A stretch of DNA of 64,000 nucleotides from contig NZ_QWDE01000002.1 of NCBI RefSeq assembly GCF_003432065.1, positions 124,001 to 188,000 on the forward strand, given 5' to 3'. Position 1 is the first letter of the stretch. Each line of letters starts with the position of its first letter. This DNA comes from Mucilaginibacter terrenus. GTDB taxonomy: Bacteria; Bacteroidota; Bacteroidia; Sphingobacteriales; Sphingobacteriaceae. The translations under genes and the position numbers were made by a program. Below, piece after piece: positions 53,487 through 61,764 of this stretch. The notes beneath the pieces were generated by a model. That model was not told the origin of the DNA and did not search any database. It saw only the letters and a program-made list of their open reading frames with translations.

Positions 53487-54488
53487 ATGAGCAATATCTG
53501 CGAAGTAACAGACACGGTTCTTAATGAACTTTCTGTACCTGAAATAGGTGTACCTGAAGGACTACCACAAGAGACATTAGTCGATAAAGTGGCTGTTGCT
53601 GAAGTTGCGGCTTCTGATGTCGCAGCGCTTGACCGAAGGTATATGTTAAGTTCTAGCTCTCCATCTAAATATAGAATATTAAGAATATTGGTCGGGGAAG
53701 TCACTTTAAGGCACATAGCTACAGACACCACTTTCAGACAGGAAATTGATTATATAAGTAAAAGCTATTCCTCAGAGGAGGGAGTACATATTCATAGAAA
53801 GTTGGTCAGTTACATTGGAGATGAAATAAGTGAAGCTGAAGCGGCTCGCTACTTTTTTGAAATACCATATTCATTAAGAAACAAGGATTTCTTTCAACGT
53901 CTGGAAAATGAAGTCACCAACTATTTATTTTATCAATCGAAATCAAGCTTTACCACAGCTTATGTTTTTATTTACAGAATATTAGAAATGATCTCCTTTT
54001 CCTTTCCTATGATATATGCGGCTAAGACATACGATTTTAAACACACATATGGAACCCTAAAGGAATACTTTGCTGAAAACAAAGGTAATTCGGTTGGTGA
54101 GTTAGGCTTTTTGAAAAGCGCTATCCAAAGTATATTTAAAAGGCATGTACTGGCTGAGTCTACAGTGGACTTAATTTTAGATTATGAAAGTGAGGATACA
54201 CAAAGCCAAATTTATGAAGCTATCATGGGGGTGACTAAACCTGATCTTTACCACGGCGACACTGTAGCTAACAGGAAAATAGCGATTAGGTTCACAGAAG
54301 TAAGTTCTTTCATAATTATCATACGTAACCGCTTCTTTCATCTATTTAATAGAGGCGATAAGAACTTAGAGTCGATTGATATTGTGGATGCAGACATGCT
54401 TTTTTCAAAATTGAATGAGCCATTATTCAGTTGGATTGCAGTAGTCTATCTCGAAGTAATCCGGTTCACTTATGGAGAGTTGAGTTAA
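53487..54488 (+). CDS. HEPN-motif protein, putative ribonuclease effector
   Basis: 333 residues, soluble. About 45 N-terminal residues are low-complexity (VAVAEVAASDVAALD). The rest is mainly helical. The key feature is IIIIRNRFFHLFNRG with Arg280-Asn281...His285, the HEPN RNxxxH motif (R-x4-H), preceded by a helix pair (FTTAYVFIYRILEMISF, about 155-171) as in HEPN bundles. HEPN proteins are often metal-independent RNases in toxin and anti-phage systems. ATG 53487 follows the upstream stop by one base; an in-frame upstream start at 53457 overlaps it. Overall family not recognised. Confidence 0.65.
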   Translation: MSNICEVTDTVLNELSVPEIGVPEGLPQETLVDKVAVAEVAASDVAALDRRYMLSSSSPSKYRILRILVGEVTLRHIATDTTFRQEIDYISKSYSSEEGVHIHRKLVSYIGDEISEAEAARYFFEIPYSLRNKDFFQRLENEVTNYLFYQSKSSFTTAYVFIYRILEMISFSFPMIYAAKTYDFKHTYGTLKEYFAENKGNSVGELGFLKSAIQSIFKRHVLAESTVDLILDYESEDTQSQIYEAIMGVTKPDLYHGDTVANRKIAIRFTEVSSFIIIIRNRFFHLFNRGDKNLESIDIVDADMLFSKLNEPLFSWIAVVYLEVIRFTYGELS

Positions 54489-54652
54489 CTATTCTAAACA
54501 TAAGATACCTCATTAAATCTGAACTTATATATTTGTACTTGTTGTGCACATTTAGGTTAAAACAGATCTATTACAATTTATAGATTAACCGTTTTCGGTC
54601 CGTCAAGTACAATAAACAAATTACAACGACACCGTAAGTAAATTACCAAATA

Positions 54653-54726
54653 CGGGATGTAGCGTAGCCCGGTATCGCGCCAGCATGGGGTGCTGGAGGT
54701 CGTAGGTTCAAATCCTGCCATCCCGA
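54653..54726 (+). tRNA. tRNA-Pro (anticodon GGG)
   Basis: Acceptor stem CGGGATG/CATCCCG, D-arm, anticodon arm CCAGC-ATGGGGT-GCTGG (anticodon GGG) and T-arm GTAGG-TTCAAAT-CCTGC fold as a complete tRNA. CCA is not encoded. It sits downstream of the AT-rich two-gene island. Confidence 0.96.
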
Positions 54727-54739
54727 CGAAGTTTAAATC

Positions 54740-54768
54740 AAAGGCTGCTGTTTTTAGCAGCCTTTTTG
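54740..54768 (+). terminator. Terminator after tRNA-Pro
   Basis: AAAGGCTGCT (54740-54749) pairs with AGCAGCCTTT (54756-54765) around a GTTTTT loop, followed by T residues. It ends the tRNA transcript before the AraC gene. Confidence 0.88.
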
Positions 54769-54792
54769 CTTCAGAAAACCTACTTTTAACTC

Positions 54793-55680
54793 ATGTATGT
54801 ACTTAGCCGCGAGCAACAGCTGCCTGTTTATTATTTAGAGCCGGACAATATAGCTGCCAATAAAAATTTCAGGGTATACAATTTCGACGGGACATTGCCC
54901 AACCAGTCCGAATTGCTTATACCACACCGTAAAGACCATTACCTGTTTGTGTTTATCAGGAAAGCAGAAACCCGCCAATGGATAGACATGGTTCCGTATA
55001 CGCTCCGGGATAACGGTTTTTACTTCTCGGGGCCGAACAATGTTATTGTAAAAGAAGAATTTAAGCACCTGTGGAGCACGGGTATCGCGTTTACCGACGC
55101 GTTTCTGTCTATGCAGGAAAATGCGGCGCTAAGTAAGCTCCCGCTTATTCAAAATCCACGCAACGGCCATGAGCTGCTGTTGAACAGTGCTGATGTAGAT
55201 TTTGTGGAAGAAATGCTGGCTAAGATAAATACCGAATATCAGCACCCGGGCGAGTGGCAGCAACGGATGCTGGCCGCCCATGTAACCGTATTGCTTACCT
55301 ACCTGAGCCGGCTGTATGCCGAACAGTTTAAAGAGGATGCAACTGAAGATAAAGTTCTGCTGAAGCGGTACCAGGCGAAAATTGATGAAGATTTCAGGCG
55401 GTTGCACGAGGTGAGCGACTATGCATCTATGCTTAATATTTCTGCCGGGCACTTAAGCGAAGTTGTTAAAATGCAAAGCGGTAAACCCGCGATTAAGCAC
55501 ATTCACGACCGCCTGGTTATGGAGGCGCGGAGGCTGCTTTTCCATACCGGTAATTCATTAAAAGAGATCTCCTTTGATCTGGGTTTTGCAGACGCTTCTT
55601 ACTTCAGCCGGTTCTTTAAACGCGAGACCGGCGTTACACCGGCCGAGTATCGCTCCAGTATCCGCAAAATGTACCATTAA
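54793..55680 (+). CDS. AraC family transcriptional regulator
   Basis: 295 residues. An N-terminal cupin-like sensing half (about 15-175) and a C-terminal double HTH (about 195-290): LNISAGHLSEVVKMQSGKPA and SLKEISFDLGFADASYFSRF, then FKRETGVTPAEYR, the AraC/XylS signature. The effector is unknown. It lies directly upstream of an SDR gene on the same strand, a frequent regulator/target pairing. Confidence 0.93.
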   Translation: MYVLSREQQLPVYYLEPDNIAANKNFRVYNFDGTLPNQSELLIPHRKDHYLFVFIRKAETRQWIDMVPYTLRDNGFYFSGPNNVIVKEEFKHLWSTGIAFTDAFLSMQENAALSKLPLIQNPRNGHELLLNSADVDFVEEMLAKINTEYQHPGEWQQRMLAAHVTVLLTYLSRLYAEQFKEDATEDKVLLKRYQAKIDEDFRRLHEVSDYASMLNISAGHLSEVVKMQSGKPAIKHIHDRLVMEARRLLFHTGNSLKEISFDLGFADASYFSRFFKRETGVTPAEYRSSIRKMYH

Positions 55681-55692
55681 TGCCGTTGAATG

Positions 55693-55727
55693 TGTTACAT
55701 GCAGGTAACACCCGCGCTGTACATTTG
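55693..55727 (+). promoter_or_regulatory. SDR promoter with operator-like inverted repeat
   Basis: TACATTTG (55720-55727) is an exact TAnnTTTG -7 box 19 bases before the SDR ATG. The inverted repeat TGTTAC-N6-GTAACA (55693-55710) occupies the place of the missing -33 TTG, as expected for a regulated promoter. Confidence 0.55.
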
Positions 55728-55746
55728 TACTGTTAACAAAAACATC

Positions 55747-56484
55747 ATGAAAACAGCATTAATAACAGGAGCAAACAAAAGCATAGGCTTTGAAGCCGCA
55801 AAGCAATTACTACAACAAGGCTATTACGTGTACCTGGGCAGCCGCGACCTTCAGAAGGGCGCAGGGGCAGTAAGCCAGTTGCAGGCAGAGGGGTTAACAT
55901 CAGTAGAACCCATAGAGATAGACGTAGACAGCGCGGAGTCGATAAACGCGGCACGCGTGACGCTGGGGCAGAAAACCCAGGTATTGGATGTACTGATAAA
56001 CAATGCAGGCATAAGCGGCGGATTGCCACAGCCATCGTTAGAGACAGACATCAGCATATATAAAGAGGTATTTGAGACCAACTTTTTTGGCGCCATAGCC
56101 GTAACCCAGGCGTTTCTGGACCTGATGAAACCAGCGGCGGAGCCCCGGATAGTAAACGTAACATCGGGCCTTGGCTCACTCACCATGCAAACCACCCCAA
56201 CCTGGAAATACTTTATGGTGAAGCCTACGGCTTATGTAGCATCTAAAGCGGCATTGAATGCCTTTACCATTGTGCTTGCTCACGAACTGCGCGACACCGC
56301 CTTTAAAGTAAACGCTGTTGACCCGGGCTACACCGCTACCGACTTTAACCACCACAGCGGCCCCGGCACCGTGCCTGACGCTGCCGCGCGTGTTGTAAAA
56401 GCAGCTACGTTAGCACAAGACGGGCCAACCGGCCAGTTCTACAGCGATGATAACGCTCCGGAAACAGGCATTAGCCCCTGGTAA
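55747..56484 (+). CDS. SDR family NAD(P)-dependent oxidoreductase
   Basis: 245 residues from ATG 55747. Cofactor motif TGANKSIGFEAA (7-18), NNAGISGG, catalytic Ser in NVTSGLGS and Tyr-Lys in YVASK. The carbonyl-reductase-like form (VIDxxNxxxx... SxxSG) resembles plant-type SDRs and bacterial ketone reductases. Substrate unknown. Probably regulated by the AraC protein encoded just upstream. Confidence 0.93.
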   Translation: MKTALITGANKSIGFEAAKQLLQQGYYVYLGSRDLQKGAGAVSQLQAEGLTSVEPIEIDVDSAESINAARVTLGQKTQVLDVLINNAGISGGLPQPSLETDISIYKEVFETNFFGAIAVTQAFLDLMKPAAEPRIVNVTSGLGSLTMQTTPTWKYFMVKPTAYVASKAALNAFTIVLAHELRDTAFKVNAVDPGYTATDFNHHSGPGTVPDAAARVVKAATLAQDGPTGQFYSDDNAPETGISPW

Positions 56485-56501
56485 GAAACAATTTTTATAC
56501 G

Positions 56502-56534
56502 GAAGGCTGCCCAACAGGGTGGCCTTCTTTTTTT
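56502..56534 (+). terminator. Terminator after the SDR gene
   Basis: GAAGGCTGCCC (56502-56512) pairs with GGGTGGCCTTC (56517-56527) over an AACA loop with two wobble pairs, then seven or more T. Strong rho-independent form. Confidence 0.9.
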
Positions 56535-56639
56535 ATAAGAAACTCGGGTTTCAGGTACTAACCGGGATGCGAGTTGGAATTGTAAGAAAAATAAGCTATA
56601 TTGTAGTAACCGGCCTCAGGAGTTAGTTAATTAACAGTT

Positions 56640-56984
56640 TTACTGTAACCCAATTAATATTTTCAGCACCTCGCCGTTCTCGCCATGCAACTCATTGTCT
56701 GATATAATGGTGAACTGGAAATCCTGATTGAGATCCGGGACATGCACCTTAATTTTACTGCCGCTTATCTTATAACTGGCCGACCACATGATGTCCCCGC
56801 CGGGATTGATTAGCGCTGCACCACCGGGCTTTAAAGTAAGGCTCACGGCGTTACCCAGCAGCGGATCTGTCGTTGGAGCAGCGTTTACCTGGTGATAGCT
56901 TTTTTCTTCTTTGATTTGCAGGGCATCTTTTTTGCATCCCGCAAGGCTTAGCAGGACAACGAACAGGTAGAAAGCTTTTTGCAT
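56640..56984 (-). CDS. Hypothetical lipoprotein
   Basis: 114 residues. Signal with lipobox LSLAGCKKDA (Cys 17), then a small beta-rich domain (VSLTLKPGGAALINPGGDIM, WSASYKISGSKIKVHVPD) of the lipocalin-like or cystatin-size type. No family recognised. Single gene ahead of a 274-base gap. Confidence 0.65.
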   Translation of the reverse strand: MQKAFYLFVVLLSLAGCKKDALQIKEEKSYHQVNAAPTTDPLLGNAVSLTLKPGGAALINPGGDIMWSASYKISGSKIKVHVPDLNQDFQFTIISDNELHGENGEVLKILIGLQ

Positions 56985-57067
56985 GGCGTAAAGTTTTGTG
57001 CTTTATACCATTACGCTGAAGGCCAGCTGTTTGTAACAGCAAAATAAAATATTAACTGGTGTTTGCA

Positions 57068-57090
57068 TCAACATTTGTGAGGGATGTTGA
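57068..57090. promoter_or_regulatory. Inverted repeat in the gap upstream of the lipoprotein gene
   Basis: TCAACAT (57068-57074) and ATGTTGA (57084-57090) are inverse copies nine bases apart. They could be an operator, but no promoter box is clear next to them. Confidence 0.25.
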
Positions 57091-57175
57091 GCCATCTATC
57101 TCATTGGCGAAGGTGTAGTTAGATAATTACACGCGCGCTATCAAAAAAGTGTGGTTTTTGAAGATTTTGGTTCAT

Positions 57176-57231
57176 AAAACCTGCATTTTCCAGGTAAAAC
57201 ATGTTGTTTTTACGCTAAAAATGCAGGTTTT
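57176..57231 (-). terminator. Putative terminator of the glycosyltransferase operon
   Basis: AAAACCTGCATTTT (57176-57189) and AAAATGCAGGTTTT (57218-57231) are exact inverse copies across 28 bases, with a nested GTAAAAC/GTTTTTAC pairing. On the minus strand it lies 27 bases after the last gene of the operon and ends in TTTT. Less GC-rich than a classical terminator. Confidence 0.55.
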
Positions 57232-57258
57232 CTTTTTAGAAAGCCAATTTCAAGGGCA

Positions 57259-58359
57259 CTAGCTAGTATGCCGGGTTGCAGCAGTTTTTTTCACCTCAAA
57301 ATAGTACCCCACGAGTTCCTCTGCCCGGTGGCGGGCGGTGTGTTTCGATAGTATTTTTTGTCTTGCCCGCTCGCCAATGGCGCGGAGTTCATCTTCCGGG
57401 GTGTTCCTTAGAAAGGCCAGTGTTTCTTCACCAGAGTAGGATACAAGTATCTCTGTTCCAAGTTCAAAAATGCTGTCCAGGCCATCCCAATAGTCACTTA
57501 TGATTGGTACGCCACATGCTGCTGCCTCAAACAGCCTAACACTGGGGGAGTAGCCGGCCTTGATCATATCTGCCCGGGTAATGTTCAGCGTAAAGCGCTG
57601 AGCGTTATAGAAGTCGCGGTGCTCCGCCGGTGGCAGGTGATTGATATACCGCACGTTTGCAGGCCATTCCACCGATTGCGGATACTGCGGACCAGCTACC
57701 ACAAAGCGGCCGTTAGACCAGCCCTTTGCGGCATCAAAAAGAAGGCGTTCCAGTGGTGGTTGGCGGTCATCGCTATAGGTGCCCAAATAGCCAAGATCAT
57801 ATTCAATATCGACGTTCTCCGGGTAATATAAAGATGGGTCAACAGAGCAATAAAGTGCCCTGGCGCATGGAGAACCGTATTTTTGTTCCAGCAAGGTAAG
57901 GGTTGGTCCCCCGGTGAACGACAGGTAAAGGTCATACATCGGGATTACTTCTGGACTCAGGTACTCGTAATCATTTCTGTCGAGTTTGGCCAGAGTTACC
58001 GGGGTATCAATATCATAGAAGGCGGTTATGCCATTAGCTACATTACAGGCCCATTTACCGACTTCTACACCTTCAGGAACGTACGAGCCTACGATTACTA
58101 AATCAGCAGATTGCACGATATCTGCGTGTTGTTCCCTAAGTTCTGTAATATCTTTATAGAGAATGACTTTACAAAAGTCCGGGTTTGCCAGATCGCGATT
58201 AGAAGCGTACCACGGCACATCCCTTTCAAGAAAGGTTACTTTGTGCCCGGCAGCATTTAGTTCTTTCACCAACGCCCTAAAAGTGGTAGCATGCCCGTTC
58301 CCCCAGGATGATGTTATAGACAGCCCCAGAATGGTTATATTCAAAGAACTGCTGCTCAT
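57259..58359 (-). CDS. CgeB-like glycosyltransferase, last gene of the operon
   Basis: 366 residues. The N-terminal Rossmann half begins NITILGLSITSSWGNGHATT, the glycosyltransferase pattern; the C-terminal half (VRLFEAAACGVPIISDYWDG then LDSIFELGTEILV) is the GT-B donor domain in the CgeB/Glyco_trans_1-like group. No membrane segment. It overlaps its upstream neighbour by ATGA. It is one of three related glycosyltransferases in tandem; acceptor unknown. Confidence 0.85.
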   Translation of the reverse strand: MSSSSLNITILGLSITSSWGNGHATTFRALVKELNAAGHKVTFLERDVPWYASNRDLANPDFCKVILYKDITELREQHADIVQSADLVIVGSYVPEGVEVGKWACNVANGITAFYDIDTPVTLAKLDRNDYEYLSPEVIPMYDLYLSFTGGPTLTLLEQKYGSPCARALYCSVDPSLYYPENVDIEYDLGYLGTYSDDRQPPLERLLFDAAKGWSNGRFVVAGPQYPQSVEWPANVRYINHLPPAEHRDFYNAQRFTLNITRADMIKAGYSPSVRLFEAAACGVPIISDYWDGLDSIFELGTEILVSYSGEETLAFLRNTPEDELRAIGERARQKILSKHTARHRAEELVGYYFEVKKTAATRHTS

Positions 58360-59459
58360 ATCTCTCCGGCATTTATCTCCTGAAAATGCGCAGCAAATAG
58401 CTTCTGCACCTCTTTTGCCCTGTTTGCGTAAGTGTGTAGCGCCAGTACACGCTTTTTAGCAGCTTGTCCAATAGCTTTTGCATCTTCCTGGGAGAGATTC
58501 TTCAGTATGTCTGCAACCTCATCTCCATTTTGCGCTACGAGAATTTCCTTGCCTGGTTCAAAAAAGAAATCGATACCGAGCCAGTAATCGGTGATGATGC
58601 AGGCTCCTGCACCAGCGGCTTCAAATACCCGTGTAGCAGGCGAAAAACCCATTTTCGCCATGCTGTCGCGACTGATGTTCAGCACTGCCTTTGGCGTGCA
58701 ATTAAAAGCATTGTGATCATTGGTATAAACATGGCCTATGTACTCCACGTTAGATGGCATGTGCTTATCGCCCCAGCCGCTGCCGCCTATTTCAAAGCTT
58801 TGCTCTGGAGATTGTTTCGCAGCCTTTAAGAAAAACTCTTCTACACGGGCCTCACGATCAGGCAAACGGTTACCTAAAAAGGCAAGATCGCAGCTAAAAC
58901 GATCGTCTGGTGCAACCTGAAAGTGCGTTTCTGGATCAAGGGCATTGTATATTGGTACACAAAGTTTAGCGCCATTGGCTGTATAGGCGTTAACCACCGG
59001 ATCTCCGCCGCCATAGGTTAAGATCATATCGTATTGCGGAACCAGCGGCCAAAATGGATCATCTGGGTTTTGATCCATGCGCTCTAAAGTAGCCGGGGCA
59101 TCCACATCCCAGAATATTACCAGCTGGTTTTCTTTTCTTCTTTTAAGCACTTGCTCTTCCAGTAATTCGTCAAATACGCCGACGCCACTCGCCTTGATTA
59201 CCACATCTGCAGACTCTGCCTGCGATAAGGCCCAAAAGGCACTTTCCTCATTATTCTCGTAAACTACAACGGTCGCCCATTCAGGGTTAGGAATATCCCG
59301 GTGCTGTTGGCGCTCGTACGCGTCTGGCTCGTAAAAAGTGACGTCGTGCCCTAGTCTGCTTATTTCTTTAATTATGCCTCTGTAATAGGTTGCTGCCCCG
59401 TTCCAATAGGCAGATACAAGGCTGGAACCAAAAAAGGCTATTTTCAATTTCTTTTCCAT
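58356..59459 (-). CDS. CgeB-like glycosyltransferase
   Basis: 367 residues, GT-B fold. The N-terminus KIAFFGSSLVSAYWNGAATY parallels that of the next gene, and the donor-site region is RVFEAAGAGACIITDYWLGI followed by DFFFEPGKEILVAQNG, closely like the neighbour's. It is probably a tandem duplicate with changed specificity. It overlaps the downstream gene by ATGA. Confidence 0.85.
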   Translation of the reverse strand: MEKKLKIAFFGSSLVSAYWNGAATYYRGIIKEISRLGHDVTFYEPDAYERQQHRDIPNPEWATVVVYENNEESAFWALSQAESADVVIKASGVGVFDELLEEQVLKRRKENQLVIFWDVDAPATLERMDQNPDDPFWPLVPQYDMILTYGGGDPVVNAYTANGAKLCVPIYNALDPETHFQVAPDDRFSCDLAFLGNRLPDREARVEEFFLKAAKQSPEQSFEIGGSGWGDKHMPSNVEYIGHVYTNDHNAFNCTPKAVLNISRDSMAKMGFSPATRVFEAAGAGACIITDYWLGIDFFFEPGKEILVAQNGDEVADILKNLSQEDAKAIGQAAKKRVLALHTYANRAKEVQKLFAAHFQEINAGEI

Positions 59460-59477
59460 AGGTATAGTTGTATGCTG

Positions 59478-60596
59478 TTACTCTGCTGATGTAGTTGCAG
59501 AAACGTGAGATCTGAGTGATTGTATTATCTGTTCAAGCTCATCAACACGGTGCGCGCAGGTGTGCCTGCTCAAAGTTGTTTTTAACCCATTGCTGGCGAG
59601 AGTTTCCGCAGCAGATCGATCATTTATGATAGTTGAAAGATGCTGTTTCATACTTTCTTTGCTATCTGCCACCAGGAAGTCTTTGCCCGGCGAGAACAGG
59701 TTCTCTGCGTCGTCCCACTGAGAAGAAACCAGCGGTATTCCACACGCCATTGCTTCAAACGGGCGTATAGTAGGTATACCTGGCAGCGATTCAACATACG
59801 GCCGGCGTGGTACATGAACAGTTACCTTATATTTAGCAAAAACTTCCGGCGCTTTATAGTTTGGCAGCCAGTTGCCATATTCAATACCTGCATCTTCAAG
59901 TGCCTTTAGTGCATGATCGGGATAGCGCACACCGTAAATCTTAGCTTTTAATCCAAGCTCCTTAACCGGTTCTATCAAAAAGGTGTGCAGTTCACGTGTG
60001 CGCTCATCGTCGCCCCAGTTACCTATCCACACCAGGTCTCCCTCTTTTTCAGTATGTGGCATGGGGTGGAAAATGCGGGTGTCAGCTGCTTCGTGCCATG
60101 TCCAGGCGTTCTTTGTCCAGCCCTCCTTCAGGTAAATGTCGCGAATCACATTTCCAAACGCTAAAACGCCATCATAATACTGCAGATCGTACTTCATCAT
60201 ACTTTCTCTTTCGGTAACAGCACGATGATGGGTGTCATGAAAGATCAGTTGAAAACCACCTAAAGTATTGCGGTATTCTCCTATTTTCTTCACCAGGCTA
60301 TGCTCATTCCATTCATGTACAATAACCAGGTCCTGATCTTTAAGAACATCATGAAGGTCAATTGTATTAATATCATAGAAGGAAGACTTTAATTGTGGGT
60401 ACGAAACACGAAACTCTTGCAGGAACGAGTCCCCATGTCCGGCTATTAAATTAGCTAAGCTCCAATTATTTTCAGGCTCGTACACTTTTACATCGTGCCC
60501 GCGGCTTAACAGCTCGGCAACGACCCCGCGCAGAAAGTGTGCATTTCCATGATTCCAGTCGGATAGGAGGGAGTGGTAAAAAAGAGATATTTTCAT
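59478..60596 (-). CDS. CgeB-like glycosyltransferase
   Basis: 372 residues from ATG 60596 (in-frame codons to 60629 precede it but lack family support). GT-B: MKISLFYHSLLSDWNHGNAH at the acceptor side and RPFEAMACGIPLVSSQWDDA with ENLFSPGKDFLVA at the donor side. It is related to the two following glycosyltransferases but the most divergent of the three. Confidence 0.83.
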   Translation of the reverse strand: MKISLFYHSLLSDWNHGNAHFLRGVVAELLSRGHDVKVYEPENNWSLANLIAGHGDSFLQEFRVSYPQLKSSFYDINTIDLHDVLKDQDLVIVHEWNEHSLVKKIGEYRNTLGGFQLIFHDTHHRAVTERESMMKYDLQYYDGVLAFGNVIRDIYLKEGWTKNAWTWHEAADTRIFHPMPHTEKEGDLVWIGNWGDDERTRELHTFLIEPVKELGLKAKIYGVRYPDHALKALEDAGIEYGNWLPNYKAPEVFAKYKVTVHVPRRPYVESLPGIPTIRPFEAMACGIPLVSSQWDDAENLFSPGKDFLVADSKESMKQHLSTIINDRSAAETLASNGLKTTLSRHTCAHRVDELEQIIQSLRSHVSATTSAE

Positions 60597-60645
60597 GTTG
60601 GTTCTTCTATATAGGTGACAAGGCAACACCGGATGTTAAAAAATG

Positions 60646-61761
60646 TTAACTGGATATAGCAAACTGCTCCTCGCGAATAAGCGACTTATATAGTGAGACA
60701 TAGCTGTTAGCCATATTTTCAAGTGATAGGTTTTTTGAACGTTTTGATGATCTTTCTATCATTTGACCGCACTCAACGGGATGTAAAATAACATAGTCGA
60801 GCAGTTGATCTAACTCTAAAGGATCATTAGGGTTAAAGAATAATGCCGCATCACTCCACAACTCTCTAAAAGTTGGTATGTCAGCGAGTAAAAGCAGGCA
60901 TCCGGATAGAGCAGCCTCAAGCACCGAAAGACCGAACGGCTCGTATTTGGCTGGCATAATGTAGATGTAGCTTTCTGGAAGGTGCTCACTTACTTCAGCC
61001 GGGCTTAATATTCCTGCCAGGGTAACATTAGGTATACTAATGCTTGTACCTGTATCAGGATGATTGTTATTGCCGGCAATCACAATTGGAATATTGTGCC
61101 TATTAGTTAACTCGGCGAGCATCGGCAGGTTTTTAGCTTCGTCCCAGATCCTTCCCATGGCAAATGCCTTCATTTTCTTTTCGGCACTTCGAAGCAAGTG
61201 TGAATCGCGGCCGTTGTAAATAACCCTAAGATTATTGAGTGGTCCGTATATCCTTTGAATTTCGTTTGAATAGGATTGAGAGATGGAAACCACAGCATTG
61301 GCCGCACGCAGTCCTCGTTGCACCGCGTTTTTATACGCAGTCCATTCATTGGGGGCTGGTTCGTGCTTAACGGCCTGCCACCATGATAACACGCAGGAGT
61401 GAGCAACTACAACCACGGGTGCCGACCAAGCAATTGAGGCATGCACATAGCCATTAAGGTGAATAATATCTGGCTTAAATGTAGATTCAAGCTTCAACAA
61501 CCAGCCGGCCGCTAGTTCCACATCCGCCCAGGGCTCATGCATCCATTCAAGTTTATAATCGCTTTGATGGATAACAAGGTTGGGGATTTTGGCAGCTTCT
61601 TCCAGTTGCTTTTTAGATGCATGGGCACCCATTAAGGCAAGACAAACAGTAATTCCAGATTTATCTAAAGCGGAGCAAAGGTCAAGCGCATAAGTCCAAA
61701 CGCCGCCAACTGCATCGGCGGTCATCAGTACTCGTCTTATTGGCTTTTCCTGTGTAAGCAT
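60646..61761 (-). CDS. Glycosyltransferase family 4 protein
   Basis: 371 residues, GT-B. The acceptor region is ADAVGGVWTYALDLCSALDK; the donor loop is YEPFGLSVLEAALSGCLLLL with ADIPTFRELWSDAA, the GT4 E-x7-E pattern. It resembles sucrose/trehalose-type or glycogen-synthase-like GT4 enzymes. It lies 3 bases downstream of the oxidoreductase gene. Confidence 0.88.
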   Translation of the reverse strand: MLTQEKPIRRVLMTADAVGGVWTYALDLCSALDKSGITVCLALMGAHASKKQLEEAAKIPNLVIHQSDYKLEWMHEPWADVELAAGWLLKLESTFKPDIIHLNGYVHASIAWSAPVVVVAHSCVLSWWQAVKHEPAPNEWTAYKNAVQRGLRAANAVVSISQSYSNEIQRIYGPLNNLRVIYNGRDSHLLRSAEKKMKAFAMGRIWDEAKNLPMLAELTNRHNIPIVIAGNNNHPDTGTSISIPNVTLAGILSPAEVSEHLPESYIYIMPAKYEPFGLSVLEAALSGCLLLLADIPTFRELWSDAALFFNPNDPLELDQLLDYVILHPVECGQMIERSSKRSKNLSLENMANSYVSLYKSLIREEQFAISS

Positions 61762-61764
61762 TAA

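Noticed and set aside
52460-54726. The AT-rich pair as a tRNA-Pro integrated element
   Set aside because: The pair lies upstream of the 5' end of the tRNA, no integrase is present and I see no direct repeat of the tRNA 3' end at the other edge.
60596-60629. Longer start for the third CgeB-like glycosyltransferase
   Set aside because: The 11 added residues (MLPCHLYRRTN) do not match the family; MKISLFYHS is the natural beginning.
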